DNA of 64,000 nucleotides from Rotaria macrura. Lineage: Eukaryota > Rotifera > Eurotatoria > Philodinida > Philodinidae. Each line of letters opens with the position of its first letter. Within the stretch, counting starts at the first letter, position 1. Made by a program: the position numbers and the translations under genes. The DNA lies in NCBI GenBank assembly GCA_900239685.1, contig OENT01000539.1, forward strand, positions 37,237 through 101,236, in the 5' to 3' direction. This document shows, piece by piece, positions 48,892 to 60,640 of this stretch. The notes below the pieces were generated by a model. The model made no database searches. It was not told the DNA's origin and was given only the letters and a program-made list of their open reading frames with translations.

Positions 48892-51800
48892 ACGAGTTTT
48901 CACAGCATAAAGAGATTCAAAGAATGAAACAGATTGCTAGAATATTTCGTTATTGATACAAGCATTTTTCGCGATTGTTAAATACAAGAGTGTGTCAATC
49001 AACCATAAGAACGATTTTAATTTATGATCAACTTGAGTTTAACTTATATATATATATTTGGCAACAAAAAAAGTGAAAAGCAACAGTAAGTAGTAGTTCA
49101 GTATGATAAATAGGGGTACAAAAGCCCCAGAAAAGAAAACCGAGTACTATAAAGAAACCAAGCACTAGCTGAGCTGATGAGTGCTTCCTCATATGTATCA
49201 TTGATTGTCAAAGACGATGTAACATAGTTAGACCTAGAATATGAAATAAATAATTAAATAAAAGAGACGGTGGTGGGGTGAACGGCGGATAGAAGCAGAA
49301 AATAAACCAGTTATACGAGAAGAATGATACAGCAAGTGTGTTTCAAACTATATGAATAGAAACGAAATAGAATTAAATCAATAAAAACATTTACAAGAAA
49401 TAAAGCGCTCATCATTGATAATGAACTAACATTATTGTTCTTCTACCACTAACTGATATTTATTTCTGTGGTTTTTTTTCAACATCTTATGTCAAAATTG
49501 TCTAATTTATTTTTATTAGCGTGCCGTTTACTTTTTGTCATATTGTGATCGCTCGGTCAATTACAACGCAATTCATTATCATACTATTATGAGCCATTGA
49601 TATATCTGGTAAATCATTCATCATGAAACATCATGTCGCTCGACATAAGTTTCAATGGAAGCTGGTTTTTGAAAGAAATTTGAACTAAATCTATTTCAGA
49701 TCTGATTAATTCAAGTCAAGACGAAGAGTCCTATTATACATGAGTTGGACACAACGTTTTATTCAGTAATGATTGAAACGTAAACGCGTAAACTAGAACT
49801 CTACGTTGATAATTGCTTATTTCGATCTTAATCCTATTCAGTACATGAAATAATTTATTGACTAGACGAATGTTTGGTGTTAAAACTAATAGTTACTGAT
49901 AAATCGGATGAAGCGAAAAACTTAGATTAGAATTACAATTTTTGGGATAACCATTTTAGAGTAAGGAGAGAGAAGGATGATGTTTGTTCAGAGAACGAAT
50001 ACAAAACGAGCATTCTTTAAAAATGTAAACACTATTCTAATATTATCTTATGGATACTTTACAAAAAACAGTATCGCCTTATTGATTGCTTAAGAACCCG
50101 AAAATTCTGACGTAATCTAGTATAAAGTATAAAACCATCTTGAAATATTACGAATTTACTTTTGGATTCAGACTTTTTGAGCAAGTTAGAATCTAATCAG
50201 ATATGAGAAATCCAAAAAGAACGAGTCCTCTTAGACTGTTTGTCTAGAGTTATATGATGTTACTAGAATCCAGACCCATAGCACAGCATATATGAATAAA
50301 CCAAACCATGATATCTCGATCTGAGATTTACTCAAAGATAAATCTATCTTTATATAAAAATATATTGATAATTTCATCTCAAAACAACGTTGTATCTCTG
50401 AGACATTCAAATCTCAAATATCACTCGAATATTGCTAAAATATTCTGAATTTTGAAACTTGATTATGTCATGGAGCAAACATAATTTTGAACTGAAATTG
50501 TTGGTATATTTTTATTGACAAATAGATCTATCTTTTGAGGAAATGTCAGACCGTAGGATTTCTCAAACCGCGCTAGCCCCCTGTCTTACAGGAAAAGTCT
50601 TAACTGAAAAGTCCTATGAAAGTTGAAAATCCTCCCTGGTGAGCTCGATCTTGAAGTCTACAAAATTTTGTTCATATATGACTAGAGAAATATTGTTTTC
50701 ATCGATCTAGGCTAAAAGAATATATTCGAAAAAATAAATTTAATCGACATAGTTTATAGTCTCTTTTCTCGGAAACGATCTAAATTGAACAAAACAAATC
50801 ACTGTTATCTCATATAGATTAATGGGTTCAGACTATACGAGATAATCATATATTATATGCAATCTCTTCGAACTATAACCAAACTGTTACAAAAACCGAC
50901 TCTTGAATTAACTCTTATTTATATTTTATCATTCAGTTAATGTTCATATCAATGATACTTATTTCTCATTGAGCACACATTGATTAACTGGTGCTTTGTG
51001 CAATGCTTCGTATTTTATTATACATCATCGGTTGGTTTATTATCAAGGTAAAACGAATTTATTGCAAGGATATTATTATATCGCTAGAAGTTGAATGAAT
51101 GCAATGCCGTGGGATTTGGTTTCAACGTAGCACGACCACAAAGTTGGGGTCATTTCAGACTGAAACCAAATCCTAATCATATCACGAATCCTTAATCTAA
51201 GCTAAACAAAGAGATAGCAGGAAATCGTGAAATCCACATCTAGGAACTAAATTCGAATCATCTCCAAATACAAGTTCAAATCTCAATGGCTCCGCACCGT
51301 ACCCCAAATATATGCAAGATTTGTTGCATCCCTATATATCTCTCTGCAATAAAATCCTAATTTTGATATTAGTAGATAGTAGCGAACATTGTTGTAGTTC
51401 ATTTTTCGACAGTTAAATCGAAAATTTTGGAACGCGTGTGACTGTTTATCTTTAAAAACTCAAGATATATATCTATATATATATATGCTCACGATCAAGG
51501 AGATCATGTGCAGAAGGATTTTTATCATAGAATAAATTTTATGTTTCACAGATTTGCTATCTCAAAAATGAGCGTTGAATACTTTTCATCGAAATATGAA
51601 ATACATGAAAGTGCTATCTTTATACTGTTTGAATATTGCTAAATTCGTGTTCTACTGTCATTGTACAGACTGAGAAGCTGTTTGCAATAGCGGAAACATC
51701 GTTTTAATGATATTCTTTTTCTTAATGTGATTATGCTGAAGAAAGTCCAGACAAAGTTTTTCAATGAAAAACGCACTGTTTAGTTTTGTGATGGAAATCT

Positions 51801-52688
51801 GTGAAATACAGAATTCGTATTATGTCTAAGCCACTCTCATGTTTCTTTCATGATAAAGATCATTTTGAAAATGAGCTATATGATGCTGAACACTTTCAAT
51901 GTCATCATCGCTCGAAGAAATAATCCTTTATTTCATAAAGCAATAGTAAAGAACTACTTTTCAGTGGAAATATGATTGTAAATTGGGTATGCACAACAAT
52001 TGACAATATTTCTTTTTTATGACGATTCTATGATTAATAAATTTAGATAAAAATCATACTGAACTTTATATTTAAATTCCTAATATATATTGCATTGTTT
52101 AATAGTTCATGTGCAGGATACAATTTTCCTCTCTTTCGTAGGGATGATTCATAATATTTGTGAAAGCAAAATAAGTTTTTCTTCGTTGTTTCGGTTTTTT
52201 CATCGATACTCATCGTGGATATGTTTTGTGAGACGTATATGTAATTTATTTCAGTTTTCTACGATACTCACAAGCCAATCGAATATTTTGTGTAGATGAA
52301 ATAATTAATAAATCGGAATGAATCATTCATAATAATTGACAGCAAGTATTTCTTAGATTAGATCGAAGATCTTACAAATACTACGAGAAGTAAAAGTCTA
52401 TTTTTTGTTAATAACTCTCTCAACTGCAATAAAGTTAACATAGACATTTAGCAGAAATCAAACTTTATTCTTCTTTCTTCACTAGTTTGTTAACAAAATC
52501 TAAGAAGAAATATATCTAAAAAACAAATGAATTTAAATATAATAGCTTTGAGAAAATTTTCCCATACAAACAGTGAATCGATCTGCTGATATTATTTGAC
52601 TATGAGCGCAGAAAAAAATTGAATGTATTTTAACTATTCATAGATACAATGTAAAACACTCACTGCTGCCAATCTTCGATCAACTTAT
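48892..52688. other. No gene recognised; GGATTTGG-type island at 51110-51340
   Basis: AT-rich intergenic DNA. At 51110-51340, words such as GGGATTTGG, AAACCAAATCC and TCCAAATACAAG occur. The right end GCAAGATTTGTTGCATCCC matches the terminus of the element at 20484-21137. Confidence 0.45.
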
Positions 52689-55600
52689 ATGGAAACTGAA
52701 ACTGTTAGTCTCGTGGATGCTTTCAAAAATCTAGGCGACTACGAAAAACTTTTCGCACTCAAGAATGCTTTACAATGCTTAAAAGAATCTTCTGATCAAT
52801 ATGGGTTGTCGAAGGAAGAAGTTGCTACAATAAAATCATATACATTTTCATGGGGAATCTGCCCATCAGTCAATATAGCTCTTCGTAGTGAACAATTCAA
52901 CGAAATTCAACCCTGGTTTCCTTATTTAAAAATTTTCGATATGGCTATTCATAAATTGAATCCGACGCCAGGATGCTATTGTCGTGGATTAAGTGCCAAT
53001 ATAAGTCATTTATATCCAGTTGGTTCGACAGTGACTTGGGTATGTTAAAACGTATTTTTGTTTTAACTACAAACTAAGTGTAATCTTTTGGGAGTCGTTG
53101 CATTTAAGGTTTTACTAACATAGCGTAATAAAAGTCCCTGGATTTGGTAATATTTTTATAGTAGTTAGATCCAACAAAGTTAAGAATAAATTTTCCCAAT
53201 GAAAAATATTAGTATAATAATAACGATAATTTTCGACGATAGGTCAATTTCTGCAATTTTTCGAATACAAAATTGCTTTTTTAAAAATAATTCGATCAAA
53301 ATTGATAAAAATCATATAATTAATTGAAAAATAATCCTATTTGTTATGATTATATTCGATTTTCTAAGCTCTGATAAGATCTCTTTACAATAATCACTTA
53401 TTTCAGATTAAATCATAATTTTTGACATAATCAGTATAGTAAATGCAAAAGTAGGTAAACTTCAGATGCATACGCTATGCTTTAAAACGACGAAAACCTG
53501 ATCTTGGTGATAACGTAAGTGGACTGGATCAGAGTAGTAGAATGTTTAGTAAGAAATCTTATGCAACTGAATGATATATATGTTACAGTTGACATGAGAA
53601 TTTAGTTCAGATTGGAATAATAGATTTAATTAGAGATAGAGAAAATAGACACAAAAGAGAGCGAAGAAAAGAAAAGAAAAAAAGTATTTCGAAAATCAAA
53701 ATGCAAATAAAGTTACATGAACGATATGCAAACTTTTTCTATGAGTTAGATTTAGCAATGTATTATCTAATTTATCATAAATAAGATTTCTTTTTCAAAT
53801 TGGTGACCAAAACAAAACAAAACAAAATTTTATTTCATATTTTTCATTAATCTCAATACTCCTCATATCACTTGCATGAGTCGTATAGCAATGAATGTAT
53901 CTTGTTCAACTCGTATTATAATATTAAAAAGAAATAAAATAATTCGTTGATTACACTATTTATATTACATTGTCATATAAATATTTATTTATCCTGGTTT
54001 TACATTTTAACGCTGTAGTAGAATCCCCTAAATCTAATATTTTCTTCTGATTTGTTTATTAATTTGAGTTTTAATTATCGATCTTCGTCACTATGAAACA
54101 GACAATGATTACATATAAACTATGAAGTTTCTTTTATATTAGCGTATTTATTTTTTTNATGGACTACTCATATAAAAACTTGTTTAGTCATTTCACTGAA
54201 ACAAAAACCATTTACTATCGTCCCATATCATACGAGTAAGAGAAACCCCCCATCCCATCCCACCTGCTCGAGATAGCGAAAATCATTTACTTTTCTTCAA
54301 CTAGAGAAAATAAATGAACAACAAATCTTTTTCTTTTCTTCAAGAAGAGAAAAAAAATTCAATGTCCCTATGTCCCAATGTCCCGCACATCAAAATAAAC
54401 ATAGCGAAAATCTTTTTCTTTTCTTCGAGAAGAGAAAAAAAATTCAATGCCCTTTCGTATCAATAAGCAAAAACTAAAGGCATTTCGGAATCTTACTTTT
54501 ATTTGCTTGTTCAAAGCATCGAAATAAACATTTATCAATCATCCAAACTTTCTGATTCGTTTTATTATTGCACATGTCATCAATATATCTCATCGAACTC
54601 ACTAACACAATTTTATTTCTATAAATCACTTTCTCTCAATATTCATAAAATAATGAAGTATTCCAATCTCAACTAGATTCTAAATACTCCTGCCACATAT
54701 ATATACGTTTTTAACGCTTATTATTTCACCACATATTTTTTATGAGAATTCGTGGAAAATCCTTTTCGGTTAAATACAGTACGTATGGCGTATCTTCTGA
54801 GAAACTTCGAAAAGTATTTCAAGACTTTGGAATATTAAGATGCTTTCAATATATTTCCATTGCTTTCGTCAGGACCATTAAAAAAAGCGAGTTTGACTAG
54901 AAAGTTAGTCTATATAAACATGATAGTAGGGAAACTTTATGGTGAAAATATTAGACAATTTGCCAGTTTTGTTACAGAAATACGGAAATGTGAAAAAAGG
55001 TAAGTTACATTGAGTTTTCTGAACAAAGATATAGAAATTTATTTCTTAGATATCTTCGAACGAGTTGAAATTTTGAATGTAGGAATCGTTTGCCATAGGC
55101 TTTCATTAAAAAAAGAAATAGTGTAACATTGAAGACACCATTCAGTTGAATAAGAGTCCCTACAAAAATATTCTACTGTCCGAATACCAGTAACTTACTT
55201 TATCCTCAAGGTCAAGTAGTTACTCCAGCATATTTTCGACGCCTATATCTCTAGAAGGATTCATCAACTTGAGCTGGAATTTTCAGTTCATTCCTAAATT
55301 CATTAAATATATCTACTGTAAAAAAACATCAACAAAAATGGTGATATGCGCAACTCAACTTTGTCTCTAACTTTGTTTCAATTTCACTTAGAAATAACTC
55401 AGTATGAAAAAAATTCTGACGATATTCTCAGCACAGATATGTGCTTCCTGCAGGTTTCGTTAGTTTAAGTCTCATCTTCAATAGTTAGAAAAAACAGTGC
55501 ATCTTTTTGATTAGCCAATGTGTTTTGATTTATCTTATTTAATAGTGGGGCATCTCATCAGTGTCATTGGATAATTCTACATGCATTCATTTTGCTAAGG

Positions 55601-55803
55601 CTAATGCTAATGAAGATGCGATAGGTAATTTTTTTATCATTAAATCGTTCTCAGCAAGGGATATATCAATGGTTTCGATGGTTGCGGGAGAATTCGAAGC
55701 TATTTTATTACCGGCGACCTCATTCAAAGTTCTTAGTAATAAGATGAATTCCGAATACACAACTTTATATGAAATTACTCTCGAAGAAATCGAAACAGTG
55801 TAA
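52689..55803 (+). CDS. ART-type mono-ADP-ribosyltransferase with a 2.5-kb intron
   Basis: Exon 1 (52689-53039) starts METETVSLVDAF and ends VTW at a GTATGT donor. Exon 2 (55546-55803) resumes WGISSVSLDN and ends EEIETV with a stop, giving 202 residues. The layout is that of an arginine-type ART: the PWFPYLKIFDMAIHKL helix, CYCRGL with the NAD-binding Arg (R99), the W-x-S strand (WGISSVS) and the catalytic E-x-E (GEFEAILLP, E166/E168). The usual S-T-S is S-L-D here, so activity may be altered. No signal peptide or membrane segment is seen. The 2506-nt intron is far larger than the roughly 60-nt introns of other genes here and contains repeats and one N base (54158). It shares its architecture with the ART at 60640-59897. 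Confidence 0.75.
54285..54460. repeat. Degenerate direct repeats of about 85 bp in an ART gene intron
   Basis: The segment CTTTTCTTCNAGAAGAGAAA followed by AAAAATTCAATG occurs at 54332-54365 and again at 54417-54450, with a weaker third copy at 54291. Each copy can form its own short hairpin. An ambiguous base (N) lies at 54158. Confidence 0.7.
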
Positions 55804-56849
55804 GATGGTGAGTTAATTTTTTTCAAAGTGAACATTTTTTGCTAAGAAAGAGTTGAAAACAAATTATGAATAGAATTTGAATCATGAACTGAAATAATGG
55901 TAGAGCAGCAACATGAAAATGAAAAATAATCCCGAAACATACAGTTGAATCAATGTTAACTATACTTACTAGTATAATCAGAAAAAAGGTAACGAAAGAT
56001 ATTAAAACAAGATTGTTCGATGTTCTACGGTATCTATGTTAATAATACCTAAAAATTTAACATTTTGGCTTCGATCAACTATTCTAGATATCCTCTAAAA
56101 CTATTGATAAAATAAAGAACGTTTTTACAACGATCGTTGATGTACTGTTATTAATATATGGAGTAAAAAACCTTTATTTAAAATTGATCAACTACTATTT
56201 CTAGAATTTTACAATCGAATTTTACAGAAGTCATTAACAACAGTATTAATACATCAGGAAAAAAATTATATAAAAGAAAGTTTTTTCTAAATCTCAGAGC
56301 TCATTTTTCGTTTCGTTTCATATCAATGATATAAAACGATACAACTTGTTGAACTTTATCAACAATAGGAACTATTTCGAGTCACAATTCAACACTAAGA
56401 AACATGAATGATTGTTAATTTTCTAATCGTTCTTCAATATAATTAACAGTGTTAAAAGCTGTCGTTGAGGCTTAATGCAGTTTAGTGAATATATTGGTCT
56501 TCTTTGGAATCTAAAACAAATCTTAAATATTTTTCCCGGTAATTAACATTGCTTGATGCAATAATAGAGAATAAAAGAATAATACACTGGTATTTATCGA
56601 AGTAGTGGGTGTGGCTCAGTCTTGGTAAACAGATGACAAATACTCATATCCACGATCACAACTACTAGAGAAAATGGAAAGTGTCTCGATACGTTTCTTT
56701 TGTTTAGAAATTCAAAAACTCTTTGAAAATTTGTACAGTTATATCACGGGGAGAATAAAAATACGAAACGCGGTGCACACATCCTTCTTGTATAGATAAA
56801 AATCAACGAAAAGGAAAGAAATATCGACACTCAATAAAGACGAATAATG

Positions 56850-57763
56850 TTAACTCTGTTCGATATTGAATCTTTGAACTCGATGATTCTTCTTATCGAC
56901 CACATAGAGGTTTGCATCGTTACCAAACGCCAAACTTTCTGGACGATTGAGCTGAGCATTACTTCTTCCTTGACCGTGTCCACCAGCAATTACACTTTGC
57001 TGTGTCACCTTGATGTGCCAACGTATCACTCGATCATTTGATTCATCTGCCACATAGATGGTTCCCAACGCATCGACAATTATACCTCGAGGGTAGTATA
57101 GTTGCGTCAGATTATTTCCATGGCCTCCACCGCCAGCTACGATGATTCCTTCTTCCGAATTATTCACCCACTTCATGACACGATGATTGTGACAGTCCGA
57201 TACATACACAGACTGATCTCGATCGACAAAGATGTTGGTAGGCCAATGCAATTGATTTAGGTCGTTTCCCTTTCCATGTCCACCTGCCACCAATGTTCCA
57301 CTCGTCTCGCCCACTCGATATCGTCGGACTTCATCTCTGTCGTAGTCGGAGACGTAGAGAAATCCTTGATCATCCATCGCCAATCTGCTACAACAGATGT
57401 TTGAGATGATGATTTCTCCACTTGTACCATTTCGGCGTGGCCATCGGGTGACTCGACGGTTCCCCCAATCACAAATAATTAGACTGTCTGTTACTTTGTC
57501 GACAACTACATCTATTGGTTCATTTAACTGATCAAGTCGATTACCTTGTCCATGCCCGCCAGCTACCACTTGACCATTCGTTGCACCACACTTCCATTCC
57601 ACTATACGGTTGTTGCCACTGTCAGCGATAAGCATAGTTTGATCATCGTCCAAATAGAGACCTACAGGATCAGACAGTTGGTCGGATGCACTACCCTCAC
57701 CATGATCTCCAGCAACGGTGATACCGTGCTGTGCCCATCTTTCATCACAAGGAATATGTCGAA
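56850..57763 (-). CDS. NHL-repeat beta-propeller protein 2 (3' exon)
   Basis: A minus-strand exon of about 304 residues has six NHL blades. Each runs VAGGHGQG...QL..P, a V.VD strand, then LYVSD or IYVADESNDRVIRW. It ends VDKKNHRVQRFNIEQS and a stop. The exon follows an acceptor (CCATTTCAG, exon from 57763) and begins in phase 1, the same phase as the paralogue at 30781, so the intron before the propeller is conserved. The blade between SLIICDWGNRRVTRW and LVAGGHGKG is degenerate in both copies. The first exon was not located; an ATG with hydrophobic residues at about 58153 is a weak candidate. No membrane helix or enzyme motif is present. Confidence 0.85.
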
Positions 57764-57815
57764 CTGAAATGGAAAAAACAATATGTTTTGTTGGTAATAA
57801 CGAGCTGTTAGACAA

Positions 57816-59896
57816 AAGCTTGAACAGCGATGAATTTCGTTGCTTTGGTTTTCAAAGAATCGCTAGTTTTAAATGTGACACAATAGATCAATTTCAGCAT
57901 GCTTTACTTTCGAATTACTGTCAATATTTTCTTTCAGAATCGTCTACCAATTTGAAGCATAACAGTTTTCAAGATGAAGATGTTTTTTGCCTGTTGAAAG
58001 TGAGAATTGATGCTTTTCTCTAAATCTTTTTTCTTGGAGTACTGATCCAAAAAGTTCGTTTCTAATTATCTTTTCATTTCGCATGTTAGACATGCTTGTT
58101 TTTGTTAGAAAATTCAACATGAATAGAAAGCATCGGTTTAGAAAAGTCGACATTGAGTGGGTCTTCTTTCAATTTTTCGGCAGAATATTATTCTTCACAA
58201 GTTTGAGATTTCGTCATTACTTTTTTATCCCGCTTGGGAAATCATCGATTGAATAAAACTAGAATGCAGAGCAAATCTCCGATTCTCAATTTTTTCAATT
58301 GGGATCGATCAGCAGTATTCCAAAGATTTTTTTATCAATAAGAGAATAGTGCTACACATATTCCTCGTAGATGATTGGTTATTGTTCGTTTATTTTATGC
58401 AAAATTCACCTAGATTCAATTGATATGTGAAATATCAGGATTGAGAATTTTGCACTCGTCTGTCAAGCGGTCGAACTTCTCATAGCGAGGCATAAGATTT
58501 ACTTCTACTGTTCTTTCAAAGATCTCAACTGTTTCCAACAAAGACACGGTGTAGATCCATCGACTATTCCTGATCAAAGATTGAGCCTATCATGAATTCT
58601 GAAAAAACTACATTTCTAAAATGTTTTACTGCACAACTAACAATAAATGCGATAACATACTTTTCAATTCTGAAAAAAGGTTTAACATTTCTCCTGAATT
58701 CCACAATTATTTTCTGAAGACTTATCAATCGGACTTTCATCAGAAGCGACAATAATGATTTATATGATTCATTGAAAAACTTCTCAATCCTTCTGCTGTC
58801 ATTAGAAATCTGAATCTGACGAAGTTGACTTGTTCTAATTGATTCTGAACATATTTTTTTCGATCCTATCGATACAATTCGAAAAAAGTATTATGTTTTG
58901 AAAAACGATATATTTGATTAATCAGACCCTATCGAGACGAACGAACACTTCAAGAAATTATAATTACTGCTGCAGCAGTGAACCCATGGGGCCTGTACAA
59001 AATAGATGCAGAAATTCACAAGGCCGGTTTGGTTCTTCAGTAAATATCAAAGCACAATTGTTCGTTTAGCTTTTTTGACAAGTGCGCTTGCCCCTGTTGT
59101 GCTCATCCTGAATCTCTTAAATCAATATTGTTCTTTTAAACTATTGACCTACGATCAATTTTAATCCAAAATATTCTTGGGAACAATTTCAACTTCAACA
59201 CTCCAACAATCAAAGGAAATTCTTCATTGAGGAGATATTTTGTTTCACAGCATTAACTTGAGTAAGGGAGTTTTCTTTCTCACGCATCTTCTTTCATTAT
59301 CAATCTTGCTTATTTTTCAGCAATCACTAACAATATTAATTGAGAGTCGCCTCAACGTTTTTCTTCGACTATTTCCTGGTGATGATAAATGTATTTTCTT
59401 GTAAGCTTGAAATAAACTGATCTTCTTAGAAAATCATTTTTGTGCTGGTTCTGACCTAACACTCTTTGAAGTTTACCATTCAATCAAATTCACACATCTT
59501 TATTCACAAAACTTACGCTCACTCTCATAATGGACAGTGCTGTCTTATAGAAGATCCTCAGCACATGTCCACCGTTTCCGCGTACACACAAACATAATAA
59601 AACAAGATTTGAAGTTATTTTAAAGTACTTAGATCTATTTCAAGGTTCCTGGAGTAAGTCCGAAAGATTTTGCTGTCTCTTTTTCTGTTATATGCTTGAG
59701 TATTCCCATTGTTTCTATCGATCCATATGAGTTGAATACTATACACAGGTGTCAGAACTTGTGAAAACCGGTACTCTCATCTTTCATAGATATTGGTAGA
59801 TTAAGAAGGTTCCACAATTCATCAAGGTCCGCCTTTTTGCTCTCTATTTAAACTAATTTTTAACATCATGAACCTACTGTTTCAACACAAATGTAT
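57816..59896. other. No gene recognised
   Basis: It may include the first exon of NHL gene 2 near 58153-58080 (MSTFLNRCFLFMLNFL on the minus strand), but no donor consistent with the phase was established. Confidence 0.35.
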
Positions 59897-60640
59897 TTAT
59901 TCCTCACCGATTGTACTTTTGTTTGATAATTCTGGCGCTGTGTGGACATCAGGAATATCCGGTGGTGAGTGTTCATAACTGCTGTCATTCACTTCTCTCA
60001 TGTGTACCACATGTAAGCTGCCATGATCCAATGCATTGCTCTTTACAATTAACTGAGTGCCCACTCCCAATATTACTTCTTTCTCGTTGGGATAAATAGT
60101 GTAGCCAGTAAGATCCTTCGCATGTAGAGCTTCGATCATGAAGAGAGTTGAGTTTTTATCGGTGCTTATAAACTCTTCAACGACCTTGAGTGATGTTGAG
60201 CAAGAGCTCACGTTCCACCAAGTCAACAGTTCGTTTTCTTTATAATATTTGCTAACCTTATTAGATACACCCCGCCAAACACAACCCTTTACAGTAGGTA
60301 ACTTATTAAGCGCCGTGTCCAACAATTTCAGATAGGCGAACCAAGGCTTAACTTTAGCTCGGTCTTCTTGTCGTAGTATTCGGTTTAACGCTCGATAGAA
60401 ACTATTTTCACCTCCTTCCATCGTGTACAAAAGCAGAGCAGCCGACTCATCGCGTGTCAGACAGTGTTCTGATGGATAATGACAATGTTTTTTGGCTTCT
60501 TTGATGGAACGAGCTAGTTGATCTAGTTGAGGCAAGATAGGTGCCAGTGCTTGTTCGAGTGAGACAAGTGGGTAGGACCAGTAGCCACTAACTGGCGTAA
60601 GTTCCTTTTCATCCACATCATACTCGGTAAATCGGCTCAT
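59897..60640 (-). CDS. ART-type mono-ADP-ribosyltransferase, single exon
   Basis: An uninterrupted minus-strand reading frame of 247 codons runs from ATG (MSRFTEYDVDEKE) to a stop. The complete R-S-E signature of arginine-specific ARTs is visible: GCVWRGVS (R123), WWNVSSCSTS (S148-T149-S150) and NEKEVILGVG (E186-x-E188). The upstream helical part has DESAALLLYTMEG, FYRALNRILRQEDR and PWFAYLKLLDTALNKL. The tail (from about residue 215) is low-complexity, Ser/Pro/Asp-rich. No signal peptide is seen, so it is probably cytosolic. It would transfer ADP-ribose from NAD to protein Arg residues; the substrate is unknown. It lacks the intron of the ART gene at 52689-55803. Confidence 0.88.
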   Translation of the reverse strand: MSRFTEYDVDEKELTPVSGYWSYPLVSLEQALAPILPQLDQLARSIKEAKKHCHYPSEHCLTRDESAALLLYTMEGGENSFYRALNRILRQEDRAKVKPWFAYLKLLDTALNKLPTVKGCVWRGVSNKVSKYYKENELLTWWNVSSCSTSLKVVEEFISTDKNSTLFMIEALHAKDLTGYTIYPNEKEVILGVGTQLIVKSNALDHGSLHVVHMREVNDSSYEHSPPDIPDVHTAPELSNKSTIGEE

